A DNA stretch of 64,000 nucleotides from a virus: the IMG/VR virus record IMGVR_UViG_3300044547_000928, positions 1-64,000 of that record; one strand, 5' to 3'. The number at the start of each line of letters is the position of its first letter. The stretch's first letter is position 1. Under the pieces are notes generated by a model that was not told the DNA's origin, did not search any database, and saw only the letters and a program-made list of their open reading frames with translations. Shown here in pieces: positions 26,106 through 33,618 of the stretch. Position numbers and translations under genes: made by a program.

Positions 26106-26380
26106 GTGACGAGAAAAAAGAAGTGAAACACCGAAGCATTATCCGAGAGTCTTTGACCTGGCCTAAAAAGGTGACAGAGGAAAAGTATCCGTGGAAAGAA
26201 TGGTTTGATGGTCATGTGTGGAGACTTAAGCAAGGCGAAGACTTTGATGTTGATATGAGGTCATTCCGTGCTGCTATTTATATGGCTGCCGATAGGTACG
26301 GTTACAAAGTAAAGACTCATATCCCTCGCAAGAAGGACTGTATTTTTATTCAGAAGATTGGTAAAAAAGATGGCAACTAG
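26102..26380 (+). CDS. Hypothetical protein
   Basis: The 92-residue product (YPWKEWFDGHVWRLKQGEDFDVDMRSFRAAIYMAADRYGYKVKTHI) is basic and mixed alpha/beta, typical of small proteins beside actinophage terminases. Coupled to both neighbours. Confidence 0.65.
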   Translation: MSDEKKEVKHRSIIRESLTWPKKVTEEKYPWKEWFDGHVWRLKQGEDFDVDMRSFRAAIYMAADRYGYKVKTHIPRKKDCIFIQKIGKKDGN

Positions 26381-26975
26381 AAAAATACCAGCAGCAAATA
26401 ACGCTGCGCGCAAAGTAAACGGCGAGATTGTTACTACTTGTGAAATTATGGGACCAGTCATTATTGATTTGGTTCGTGCTGGCATGACGCCATCTCGTGC
26501 AGCAGAAGCAAACAGGATTTCCAAATCGACAGTGTCTGTTTGGATTTCTCGCGGTATTGCTGAAACTGTTCATCGTGAAAAAGGCGGAGTTCCTAACAAG
26601 TCAGAAGAGGTTTACATGAACTTCTCTGAAGGACTTGCTAAAGCCGAGTCTGAATCAATGGGCGCTCTTGTTCTTTCATGGTTCAAAGAAGCAAGAGGTG
26701 GAGACTGGAAAGCAGCAGAAAGATTCCTTGCTCGCCGCTTTCCACAAGAGTGGGGCGATAACAATACTGTCAAACTTGAAGTTTCTGCTGGTGCTGGATT
26801 TGGCAATAACGATGGTCGCGATAAAGAACTTACCGCCACAGAAGACGAAGAAAGAAAGAGAGCAATTCTTTCTGCACTTGTTGAGTCTGGAGACCTCCCG
26901 TCAAATGTTCTTAATGCATGGGACGAAGAAGAATCAGACATTATTGATGCAGAAATTGTTGAGCCAAAAGAATGA
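26370..26975 (+). CDS. Terminase small subunit-like protein
   Basis: About 200 residues. VIIDLVRAGMTPSRAAEANRISKSTVSVWISRG is a helix-turn-helix as used by small terminases to bind pac/cos DNA, and FLARRFPQEWG recurs in that family. Acidic C-terminus may contact the large subunit. Ends by ATGA overlap with the large terminase gene, which fits the role. Confidence 0.75.
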   Translation: MATRKIPAANNAARKVNGEIVTTCEIMGPVIIDLVRAGMTPSRAAEANRISKSTVSVWISRGIAETVHREKGGVPNKSEEVYMNFSEGLAKAESESMGALVLSWFKEARGGDWKAAERFLARRFPQEWGDNNTVKLEVSAGAGFGNNDGRDKELTATEDEERKRAILSALVESGDLPSNVLNAWDEEESDIIDAEIVEPKE

Positions 26976-28297
26976 CAACACGCGAGCAACTAGCATCTTT
27001 GACCGATTGGAAACAGCCGTGTGGGTTTAAGTTTCCCCACACAATGCACCCAAAGCAACAGGCTTATTTGACTTGGACAACAACGCGCGAGGCACTTTAT
27101 GGTGGCGCTGCAGGTGGAGGAAAGTCAGACACGCTACTGATGTCTGCACTCCAGTACATTTGTGTTCCTGGTTATTCTGCTCTCCTTTTGCGTCAGACAT
27201 ACCCGCAGTTATCTGGCCCTGACGGCTTTATTGACCGTTGCAATGCGTGGCTTGCAGGTACTGGTGCTGTTTATGTTTCTACTAATAAGCGATGGACATT
27301 TCCATCTGGCGCAACTCTTTCATTTGACCACTGCGAACGAGATGAAGACCGTTACAAGTTCCAGTCATTTGCTTATCACTTTGTTGGCGTAGACGAGTTG
27401 ACACAGTGGAAGACCGACCGTGTTTACCGTTATGTTGGCTTCTCTCGTGTTCGTAAACCGATGCAGAGCGATTCGCTTCCTGCTTGTCCTCATTGTGGGT
27501 TGACATCAGCAGATATTCCGCTAAGGACTCGTGCTGCAACCAACCCTGGAGGACCAGGAAATAACTGGGTGTACGAGCGTTTCATTCTTGACAAAAAGCC
27601 AGAGCGAAAGTTCATGCCAGCAAAGATTTCGGATAACCCGTCACTTGACTCTGAGGCATACATCAAAGGCTTGAATGAACTTGACGCAATTGAACGCGCA
27701 CGACTGCTTGACGGAAACTGGGAAATCCGTGAAGAGGGTGGAATGTTTAAGCGCGAGTCATTCTCTGTAACTGGAAACTTTCCAGAAGGAATGAAGACAG
27801 TTCGTTACTGGGACTTGGCGGCAACACCAAAGAGTCGCTCAAATGACCCCGACTACACAGTTGGTGCATTGGTCGGAATGAAAGATGGTCGCTACTTTGT
27901 AATGGATATTCGTCGCCTCCGTGGAACACCATACGAAGTTGAAAAGATGATTGCACAGACTGCACAGATTGACGGTGTCTCTACGCCAATCATCATTGAA
28001 CAAGAACCTGGTTCGTCTGGAGTAAATGTTATTGACCACTATGCGCGCACTGTTCTTCAAGGATTTATATTCCGAGGAGAGAAGTCAAATGTTTCAAAGA
28101 AAGACCGCGCACTTGTATTCTCATCAGCGGCAGAAGCAGGCAATGTCATGCTTGCAAGAGCATCCTGGAACTCACCATTCATTGACGAATGTGAAGTTTT
28201 TCCTTACGGAGCACACGATGACCAAGTTGACGCAGTTGCTGGTGCAATTCAATCTTTAGTTGGGAAGAAGAAAGCATCCGTGAGGATTATTCTTTAA
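26972..28297 (+). CDS. terL: Terminase large subunit
   Basis: The 441-residue product has Walker A GGAAGGGKS (about 44-52), Walker B HFVGVDEL (about 136-142), a zinc-like CPHC near 165, and a RuvC-like nuclease domain with YWDLA, IIIEQEPGSSG and HDDQVDAVAGA supplying the acidic residues. It is the ATP-driven motor and cutter that packs DNA into the prohead. Confidence 0.95.
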   Translation: MTTREQLASLTDWKQPCGFKFPHTMHPKQQAYLTWTTTREALYGGAAGGGKSDTLLMSALQYICVPGYSALLLRQTYPQLSGPDGFIDRCNAWLAGTGAVYVSTNKRWTFPSGATLSFDHCERDEDRYKFQSFAYHFVGVDELTQWKTDRVYRYVGFSRVRKPMQSDSLPACPHCGLTSADIPLRTRAATNPGGPGNNWVYERFILDKKPERKFMPAKISDNPSLDSEAYIKGLNELDAIERARLLDGNWEIREEGGMFKRESFSVTGNFPEGMKTVRYWDLAATPKSRSNDPDYTVGALVGMKDGRYFVMDIRRLRGTPYEVEKMIAQTAQIDGVSTPIIIEQEPGSSGVNVIDHYARTVLQGFIFRGEKSNVSKKDRALVFSSAAEAGNVMLARASWNSPFIDECEVFPYGAHDDQVDAVAGAIQSLVGKKKASVRIIL

Positions 28298-28761
28298 TGA
28301 AGGGTGATTGTGAAGGGAGAAAAGATAAATGCTCTTTTCAAGATTGTCCAAAGTTTGGAACATTAAAAGAATCAACTGATGGTTTAAATAGAATTAAAGG
28401 GTGTGGAGATAATTCCGCACCATTGTTGCGTAGAACACCAGTAAAACAAAATAAAAAAAAGATTTCTCAAATTTCTAAAAAGACTAAAAGCCAAGCCCCG
28501 CAACGCGCAGAGGTCCGTCGTATAGTCCTTGAACGCGATATGGGGTTGTGTCAAGCGAAATTTTTGGTAACATATCTGTCATGTTCAGGTCCACTTGATG
28601 TGGACGAAGTTATCCCGAGAGGTCGCGGAGGCGACCATTTAGACCCGAGTAACTGCCAAGTGTTGTGCCGTATGCACCACCGCTGGAAACATGACAACCC
28701 CGCCGAAGCGGAAAGACTTGGTCTTACTAAGTCTTTACCACCGAAGGAGGGCCGACAGTAG
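28297..28761 (+). CDS. HNH endonuclease
   Basis: The 154-residue product has a Lys-rich linker then CSGPLDVDEVIPRGRGGDHLDPSNCQVLCRMHHRWK, a full HNH motif with DVDEVIPRGRGG, N and CRMHH. It directly follows the terminase, where HNH proteins are often needed for genome packaging. An N-terminal CEGRKDKCSFQDCPKFG adds four cysteines. Confidence 0.9.
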   Translation: MKGDCEGRKDKCSFQDCPKFGTLKESTDGLNRIKGCGDNSAPLLRRTPVKQNKKKISQISKKTKSQAPQRAEVRRIVLERDMGLCQAKFLVTYLSCSGPLDVDEVIPRGRGGDHLDPSNCQVLCRMHHRWKHDNPAEAERLGLTKSLPPKEGRQ

Positions 28762-28770
28762 GAGAGACTA

Positions 28771-29484
28771 TTGATATCAAAACCTTTAATTACCACATTG
28801 GCAATCTGGCTTACCGCAACATTTGGGTGGGTCGGGAATCAAGTAAACAACTCAGTGAGCGCACAAGGCGCACCCGTGGCAGTAGTCGCGGAAGTAACTC
28901 AACCCCAAGTCCTGGACCAAGTAGCGGCCGAAGCAATTCTCAGGCAGAAGTTTAAGTTGAATGAAGTATCCAAGCGAGTAGCAGACCTCCAAAAGGTCAT
29001 AGGAACCGTCGCTGTAGACGGTCACTACGGAATGATTACCCGCAGGGAACATATTGAGGCACTTGAGGCACGCGGCCTTCCAACTGCAAATGTTCCTAAG
29101 CAGAACACACCTCGCTACAACATCTCATATGACCCAGCAAAGCGTTGCCCGATGTGGGAGCCACTGTTTGCTGAGTTCGGTCTTCCAGTAGATGTGTTCT
29201 CGTACATTGCATGGCGCGAGAGTGGTTGCAATCCAAAAGCACAGAACGCAACTTGGAAGAATGGAAAAATGACTTACGCTTTGAACAAGAACGGAAGTTA
29301 TGACACTGGCCTCCTGCAGGTCAACTCCAGTTGGTACACAGCAGTCAAGGGCGTGTGCGGTGAAGACGCAGTGGACAATCACATGCAGGGCCTAAAAGAC
29401 CCAGTCTGCAATGTCAAGTTTGCAAAGTGGCTAATGGATAACTCCAAGGGTCAACTAGGCAACTGGAGCGTCTACAAACTGTGA
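28771..29484 (+). CDS. Secreted lytic transglycosylase (endolysin candidate)
   Basis: The 237-residue product starts at TTG behind AGGAGAG with a signal-like segment (about residues 6-30). A peptidoglycan-binding-like VDGHYGMITRREHIEAL stretch is followed by an SLT-type domain: IAWRESGCNPKAQN with the catalytic Glu, then DTGLLQVNSSWY. Likely cleaves host peptidoglycan at exit or entry. Confidence 0.85.
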   Translation: MISKPLITTLAIWLTATFGWVGNQVNNSVSAQGAPVAVVAEVTQPQVLDQVAAEAILRQKFKLNEVSKRVADLQKVIGTVAVDGHYGMITRREHIEALEARGLPTANVPKQNTPRYNISYDPAKRCPMWEPLFAEFGLPVDVFSYIAWRESGCNPKAQNATWKNGKMTYALNKNGSYDTGLLQVNSSWYTAVKGVCGEDAVDNHMQGLKDPVCNVKFAKWLMDNSKGQLGNWSVYKL

Positions 29485-29496
29485 TACCTTTTATTC

Positions 29497-29664
29497 ATGG
29501 CTCTTCTTATACATATGGCAAGGTATGAAGTTGTCGAGCGTACTGAAGCAAGTAAAGAAGTAATAGCAACCACAGCGTGCGGGATGTATGTCGGGAAAGA
29601 CATGTCAGTATCCGTACATCAAAAACATGTGACATGCTTGTCTTGCTTAACACATCAAAAATAG
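29497..29664 (+). CDS. Small Cys/His protein
   Basis: Fifty-five codons with Cys near 28, HVTCLSC near 44-50 and a nearby His, which could bind one metal ion. ATG 29515 is an alternative start. No strong ribosome site. Confidence 0.5.
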   Translation: MALLIHMARYEVVERTEASKEVIATTACGMYVGKDMSVSVHQKHVTCLSCLTHQK

Positions 29665-29673
29665 AAAACTAGG

Positions 29674-29701
29674 TTGTCATTTTTCTGACACCACCTATAC
29701 T
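29674..29701 (+). promoter_or_regulatory. Promoter TTGTCA-16-TATACT
   Basis: TTGTCA (29674-29679) and TATACT (29696-29701), 27 bases before the gene at 29728. Confidence 0.6.
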
Positions 29702-29727
29702 CAACCAAACAAACAGTTAGGAAAACA

Positions 29728-30138
29728 ATGGGAAGCGCAAGAACAACAATGCCAACTGGTAAAAAGTTGGAAAAATTACGCAAAGAAGCACTCAAGAAAG
29801 CAGGCGCTGGAAGTATCAAGTACCACAGCGGTACGCACAGGGTGTTGTTATATGCAAAGTTTAAGAAAAAGGCATTTAAGTGGGATGACTGGGTTAACTT
29901 TCACGCAGATAATTACGACATGCGTCGTTCTTCTGGTGAGTGTTTTGAGTTTCTATTAGTCTGCGGCTATCTCTATCATCGTTTAATAAAAGGAGTTGAC
30001 TACTTTCAGATAACTCCAGAAGGAGAGTTAAAATTAATCACCTTGTCCGAGAGCGAACAGAAGCGAAGGGCAAAACTTGCAAGCAAATCTTCTTACAAGG
30101 GACGGAAAACATACCTTGAGAAAACTGGTCAGTGGTGA
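29728..30138 (+). CDS. Basic hypothetical protein
   Basis: The 136-residue product is Lys-rich (KKLEKLRKEALKKAGAGSIKYHSGTHRVLLYAKFKKKAFKWDDW) with a central hydrophobic helix CFEFLLVCGYLYHRL. DNA binding is plausible. Start follows AGGAAAAC. Overlaps the next GTG. Confidence 0.65.
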   Translation: MGSARTTMPTGKKLEKLRKEALKKAGAGSIKYHSGTHRVLLYAKFKKKAFKWDDWVNFHADNYDMRRSSGECFEFLLVCGYLYHRLIKGVDYFQITPEGELKLITLSESEQKRRAKLASKSSYKGRKTYLEKTGQW

Positions 30139-30632
30139 GTAGTTTTAAAAAGGTCTCTGGATACAACCCCGACTTTGATATTGAGCCATCTTCGGAAGTA
30201 AAACAGTTTAATTTTAAAGACGACCTTCAGTATGGACAAGTTGGAGAAACACTTGTTGCCACAATGTTGGATGCACTCGTTAATGGCTCATTTGAAATAA
30301 AGACCGACAGATATAGGAATGGAAATATGGTCATTGAAACAGACCAGAATCCAGGTCTGAAGGGATGGAAGAAAAGCGGAATCAATGTAACCAAGGCAGA
30401 GTGGTGGGTGTATGTTTATGCTCTCGATGGCGGAATGACAATCGTCCATGTTGAAAGACTCAAAAGGTATCTGAGACTCAATAAGCATTTATTCAACGAA
30501 GAAACAAAGCGCAATTTTGCCGAGGGCAGTGACAACCCAGCAAGAGGATTTATTTTAAAGCCTAGGCATGTTATGGATATGTTAATCAATAAAAAATATG
30601 ACTCAATTGGAGGAAGCAGTGAAGAGCAATAA
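30135..30632 (+). CDS. PD-(D/E)XK nuclease-like protein
   Basis: The 165-residue product has GQVGETLVATMLDALVNGSFEIKTDRYRNGNMVIET: an early Glu, then E-x-K followed by D and N-x-x-IE, as in phage resolvase and restriction-fold proteins. GTG start overlaps the previous stop. Probably trims or resolves DNA before packaging. Confidence 0.65.
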   Translation: MSSFKKVSGYNPDFDIEPSSEVKQFNFKDDLQYGQVGETLVATMLDALVNGSFEIKTDRYRNGNMVIETDQNPGLKGWKKSGINVTKAEWWVYVYALDGGMTIVHVERLKRYLRLNKHLFNEETKRNFAEGSDNPARGFILKPRHVMDMLINKKYDSIGGSSEEQ

Positions 30633-30909
30633 TGATTTAGTAGGTCAAATGAAGGACTCAAATAAGTACCTAGCCAGCATTGTTAGGTGCGAAGATGTAA
30701 TTGAGGACCTGAATACATATTTAGCATTCAAGAATTCTGCCGCTGTCCATTTCTACCCATCCCAAATTGAGATAATCATGGATTTGCTCATAGACATGAA
30801 AACTATGGTTTTTGAGTATTCTGAAGCATTTGATAAATTGCAGGATATGCTTGAACAAGAGCAAATTAAGAACGCACAATGGGCCGACTTGTTTAAACCG
30901 CAAAATTAA
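30598..30909 (+). CDS. Coiled-coil hypothetical protein
   Basis: The 103-residue product is mostly helix (QLEEAVKSNNDLVGQMKDSN, DKLQDMLEQEQIKNAQW). Starts 35 bases inside the previous gene behind GGAGG-like sequence. Function unknown. Confidence 0.6.
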   Translation: MTQLEEAVKSNNDLVGQMKDSNKYLASIVRCEDVIEDLNTYLAFKNSAAVHFYPSQIEIIMDLLIDMKTMVFEYSEAFDKLQDMLEQEQIKNAQWADLFKPQN

Positions 30910-30936
30910 TATACACTTAGACCAACAGGAGAATAT

Positions 30937-31269
30937 ATGTCAAAAGTTTCAGGATTCGACATGGGTCGAGATGAGTTCTCGATTCCAGCAAACAGAGTGA
31001 CTGGCCAAGATGGCGCAGTTAGTATCTCATCAAATTTTAATCTCAATGATGTGAATACAGTTGTTTTAGCACGCGAGATGAACGGTGCTTCAGACTCATT
31101 CAACAATAAATTGAAAAAGATTAAAGACCACCTCGCCGCGCTTGAAGTAGACAAGACAACAGACATGGTCGTAATGGACAAGTCTTTTGTTACAAAGTTG
31201 GCAAAACTAGTTGAGCAGATGCAATCAGATTTTAATAAAATTGTTCAGACTGCACAGCACCTCAAGTAG
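30937..31269 (+). CDS. Hypothetical protein
   Basis: The 110-residue product has a short beta N-terminus (SKVSGFDMGRDEFSIPANRV) and helical C-terminal half. AGGAG precedes the start. Last base overlaps the GTG of the next gene. Confidence 0.65.
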   Translation: MSKVSGFDMGRDEFSIPANRVTGQDGAVSISSNFNLNDVNTVVLAREMNGASDSFNNKLKKIKDHLAALEVDKTTDMVVMDKSFVTKLAKLVEQMQSDFNKIVQTAQHLK

Positions 31270-31496
31270 TGGCAACTAAAAAAGCATCATCAAAAACGCC
31301 AACTAGAATTGACATAACCTTTATTGGTGGTTCATTCGATGGCAAAGAACTAGAGTTTGTTTACCCTACTCCAGAGTATCTTGTAATGAATCGTGGTTTA
31401 GATTTGTACAAGAGAGCAAGTTCAACACAATATATATACCAGGCTGATTGGTCTGAGTATCAAAAAACAATTGACAAGGACAGAATTTACAAATGA
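31269..31496 (+). CDS. Hypothetical protein (GTG start)
   Basis: The 75-residue product begins with a KKASSKTPT tail and then ITFIGGSFDGKELEFVYPTPEYL, a compact beta module often found as a stand-alone phage protein. Overlaps both neighbours. Confidence 0.6.
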   Translation: MATKKASSKTPTRIDITFIGGSFDGKELEFVYPTPEYLVMNRGLDLYKRASSTQYIYQADWSEYQKTIDKDRIYK

Positions 31497-32269
31497 CAAA
31501 TCCAAAAGTCCAGACAGTTTCAATAAATGGAAATCGACACTACAAGCATCCAAACATTAAAAACATGGTTGCTCCAAGCGTCACATCAATTGTAGGAATG
31601 CTCCCTTCTCCGTATCTTCCAAAGTGGAATAGCAAGGTGACAGCAGAAGCAGCGATTAACGAGCGCGAGCACATTGACTCCCTGTTGGGCAGTGCTGGAG
31701 GAAAAGTCAAGGCGATTGATTGGCTCAAGGCTGCTGCAGAACGAGAGTTGAATAAGGCAGCAGATACTGGAACACGAGTCCACGAGGCTATCGAGCAGTT
31801 AATTATTGACCCAAACTATAAGTATGATGATGACCTGCTTCCATACCTACATGGTTTCTGGGAATTTGAGAAGCGTTTTGAGCCAGAGTGGATTCATGTG
31901 GAGAAGTCAATATTTTCCATCACTCACAACTATGCAGGTTCTTTTGATGCAATCTGCAAGATTAACGATAAAAAGATTCTGCTCGACTTTAAGACAACAC
32001 GCTCTGGAATCTCGGCAAAGGTTGCACTTCAATTAGCAGCATATGCAAACGCCGATGTTATTTTTGATGGAGACAATGAGATACCAATGCCAAAGGTAGA
32101 TGGCGGGGCGGCACTGCTACTTCGTCCAGATAAGTGGTCATACCAACCGTTGCGAATTGACGATGATATTTTTGCTACATTCTTAGCCTTGCGCAGAACA
32201 TTCGAATGGGAATCTAGGCAGTCTAAAACTGCTATGCTTGCCCCAATACAAAACAAGGGGCTGATGTGA
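31493..32269 (+). CDS. RecB/Cas4-like PD-(D/E)XK exonuclease
   Basis: The 258-residue product has GTRVHEAIEQL (motif I helix), HNYAGSFDAICKINDKKILLDFKTTRS (the D and DFK catalytic residues) and KVALQLAAYANA (the QxxxY-type motif). This is the order of the RecB-nuclease/Cas4 branch. Next to SSB it likely works in recombination or DNA end processing. Confidence 0.85.
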   Translation: MTNPKVQTVSINGNRHYKHPNIKNMVAPSVTSIVGMLPSPYLPKWNSKVTAEAAINEREHIDSLLGSAGGKVKAIDWLKAAAERELNKAADTGTRVHEAIEQLIIDPNYKYDDDLLPYLHGFWEFEKRFEPEWIHVEKSIFSITHNYAGSFDAICKINDKKILLDFKTTRSGISAKVALQLAAYANADVIFDGDNEIPMPKVDGGAALLLRPDKWSYQPLRIDDDIFATFLALRRTFEWESRQSKTAMLAPIQNKGLM

Positions 32270-32814
32270 GAAAAGATATTACTCCAGGAAATTGGGAAAG
32301 CGCCGCTGCTTTAGTAGTAAATGAAATTGCTGATAAGTGCAAACAATACGAGATTGCAAAAAGCAAGAGCGAATCTAAAGTCAATGATTTTGTTCAAAAG
32401 AACTTTGACGAAATTGTAGACTTGGCATTTCACACTAAAGATGTAGACCCAGACTTCCTTGAGGAAATGTTTTTTAATCTTGCAATTGCTGGTCTACATG
32501 GGTATTCTTTGGTCGGGAAAGAAGACCATAAGGCTTCAGCAGCATTTGTGTATACAACTGTTGTGGGAAAACAAAAGATGTACGGGCATGGAAACATCGC
32601 CCGTTTCGAGGTTCCAGGCATTGTCATTCGCATGAATGATAAGTTGGAAAGACTCAAGAACCTGCGTGGCTTTGACGGCCCCGTACTTTTTGAGCCTGTA
32701 AAAGACACATGGCTTGACATTTGTGGTTATTCCATAATTGCAATCATGTGGATTAGAGGCTGGTTCTTGTTAGACATGAAAAATCAGGAAAAAGAAAAAT
32801 CAGGAGAAAAATGA
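32266..32814 (+). CDS. DUF1599-like nucleotide modification-associated protein
   Basis: The 182-residue product (GTG start) has MYGHGNIARFEVPGIVIRMNDKLERLKNL followed by DTWLDICGYSIIAIMWI. This is the pattern K..YG...G...R..DK..RL.NL...DT..D..GY of the DUF1599 domain, tied by genome context in other phages to modified nucleotides. Overlaps SSB by ATGA. Confidence 0.7.
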   Translation: MRKDITPGNWESAAALVVNEIADKCKQYEIAKSKSESKVNDFVQKNFDEIVDLAFHTKDVDPDFLEEMFFNLAIAGLHGYSLVGKEDHKASAAFVYTTVVGKQKMYGHGNIARFEVPGIVIRMNDKLERLKNLRGFDGPVLFEPVKDTWLDICGYSIIAIMWIRGWFLLDMKNQEKEKSGEK

Positions 32815-33257
32815 GCACACAGGTAACAATGACTGGAAATCTCACAGCAGACCCAGTTCTTAAGTCAACGAAGACTGGTTCTTCGCTATTAACAGTAGGT
32901 ATTGCTGTCACTCGCCGTTGGCGGGACAAGCAAGATAACTGGGAAGAGCAAACATCATTCTTTGACCTCACAGCGTGGGGAGAACTAGCAGACAACGCAG
33001 CAGCCAGCCTAAGCAAGGGCAATAAGGTTGTTGTGGTTGGACGACTAGAACAGCAGGAATGGACAGACAAAAACGACGGCTCAACCAAGAAAAAGGTTGT
33101 AGTTATTGCTGATGACATTGCAGTTTCACTGCGAAAAGCAACAGTACAAGGCGTAGAAAAGTCTGGAAATCCAGCCGCGCAGAGCGGTCAGCAGTACCAG
33201 AATACTGGCAAGAAGCCAGCAGCGGCATCGTTTCTTGATGACGAACCGCCATTCTGA
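32811..33257 (+). CDS. ssb: Single-stranded DNA-binding protein
   Basis: The 148-residue product has the OB fold of SSB: QVTMTGNLTADPVLKST, LLTVGIAVTRRW, SFFDLTAWGELADNAAASLSKGNKVVVVGRLEQQEW, and the acidic tip DDEPPF that recruits replication partners. Confidence 0.95.
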   Translation: MSTQVTMTGNLTADPVLKSTKTGSSLLTVGIAVTRRWRDKQDNWEEQTSFFDLTAWGELADNAAASLSKGNKVVVVGRLEQQEWTDKNDGSTKKKVVVIADDIAVSLRKATVQGVEKSGNPAAQSGQQYQNTGKKPAAASFLDDEPPF

Positions 33258-33267
33258 TTGAATTTGT

Positions 33268-33309
33268 GTGTCACGGGAGGGTTAGTGGGAACGACTTATC
33301 CCGTGACAC
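33268..33309 (+). terminator. Hairpin terminator after ssb
   Basis: GTGTCACGGGA pairs with TCCCGTGACAC over a 20-base loop. Confidence 0.7.
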
Positions 33310-33390
33310 GCAAACAATTCTATGAAAATTTAGTGTAACTTAGTGTTGGTATATGAAATTGGCACGGCTAATTCAAAAGAGGATTTCGGT

Positions 33391-33615
33391 ATGTATATAG
33401 GTCTAGCAGTAGCAGTATTTATGGCTGGCCTAGTTTGGTTTATATCGCCCAAGTTGAACATTGATTTGCGGGGAAGAATTTCCACTACCGCCATCGCTGG
33501 TGGTGTGGCTTCCGCTTCCACTGCTGGTTTCATGTATAGCGACATTGCTGGAGTATGCGTAATTGCGGCGTGTCTAATCGGTATCGGTATTTTATTTGGA
33601 TACGAGAGAGGGTAG
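33391..33615 (+). CDS. Small multi-pass membrane protein
   Basis: The 74-residue product has three hydrophobic segments (about 2-18, 29-45 and 50-68) with a short basic loop. AGAGGA sits about 8 bases before ATG 33391; a GTG at 33343 is possible. Size and topology would suit a holin, but it is between SSB and portal and not beside the lysin, so this is open. Confidence 0.6.
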   Translation: MYIGLAVAVFMAGLVWFISPKLNIDLRGRISTTAIAGGVASASTAGFMYSDIAGVCVIAACLIGIGILFGYERG

Positions 33616-33618
33616 TAA

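Noticed and set aside
33391-33615. Firm holin call
   Set aside because: Topology fits, but it lies away from the lysin gene and no holin family signature is visible.
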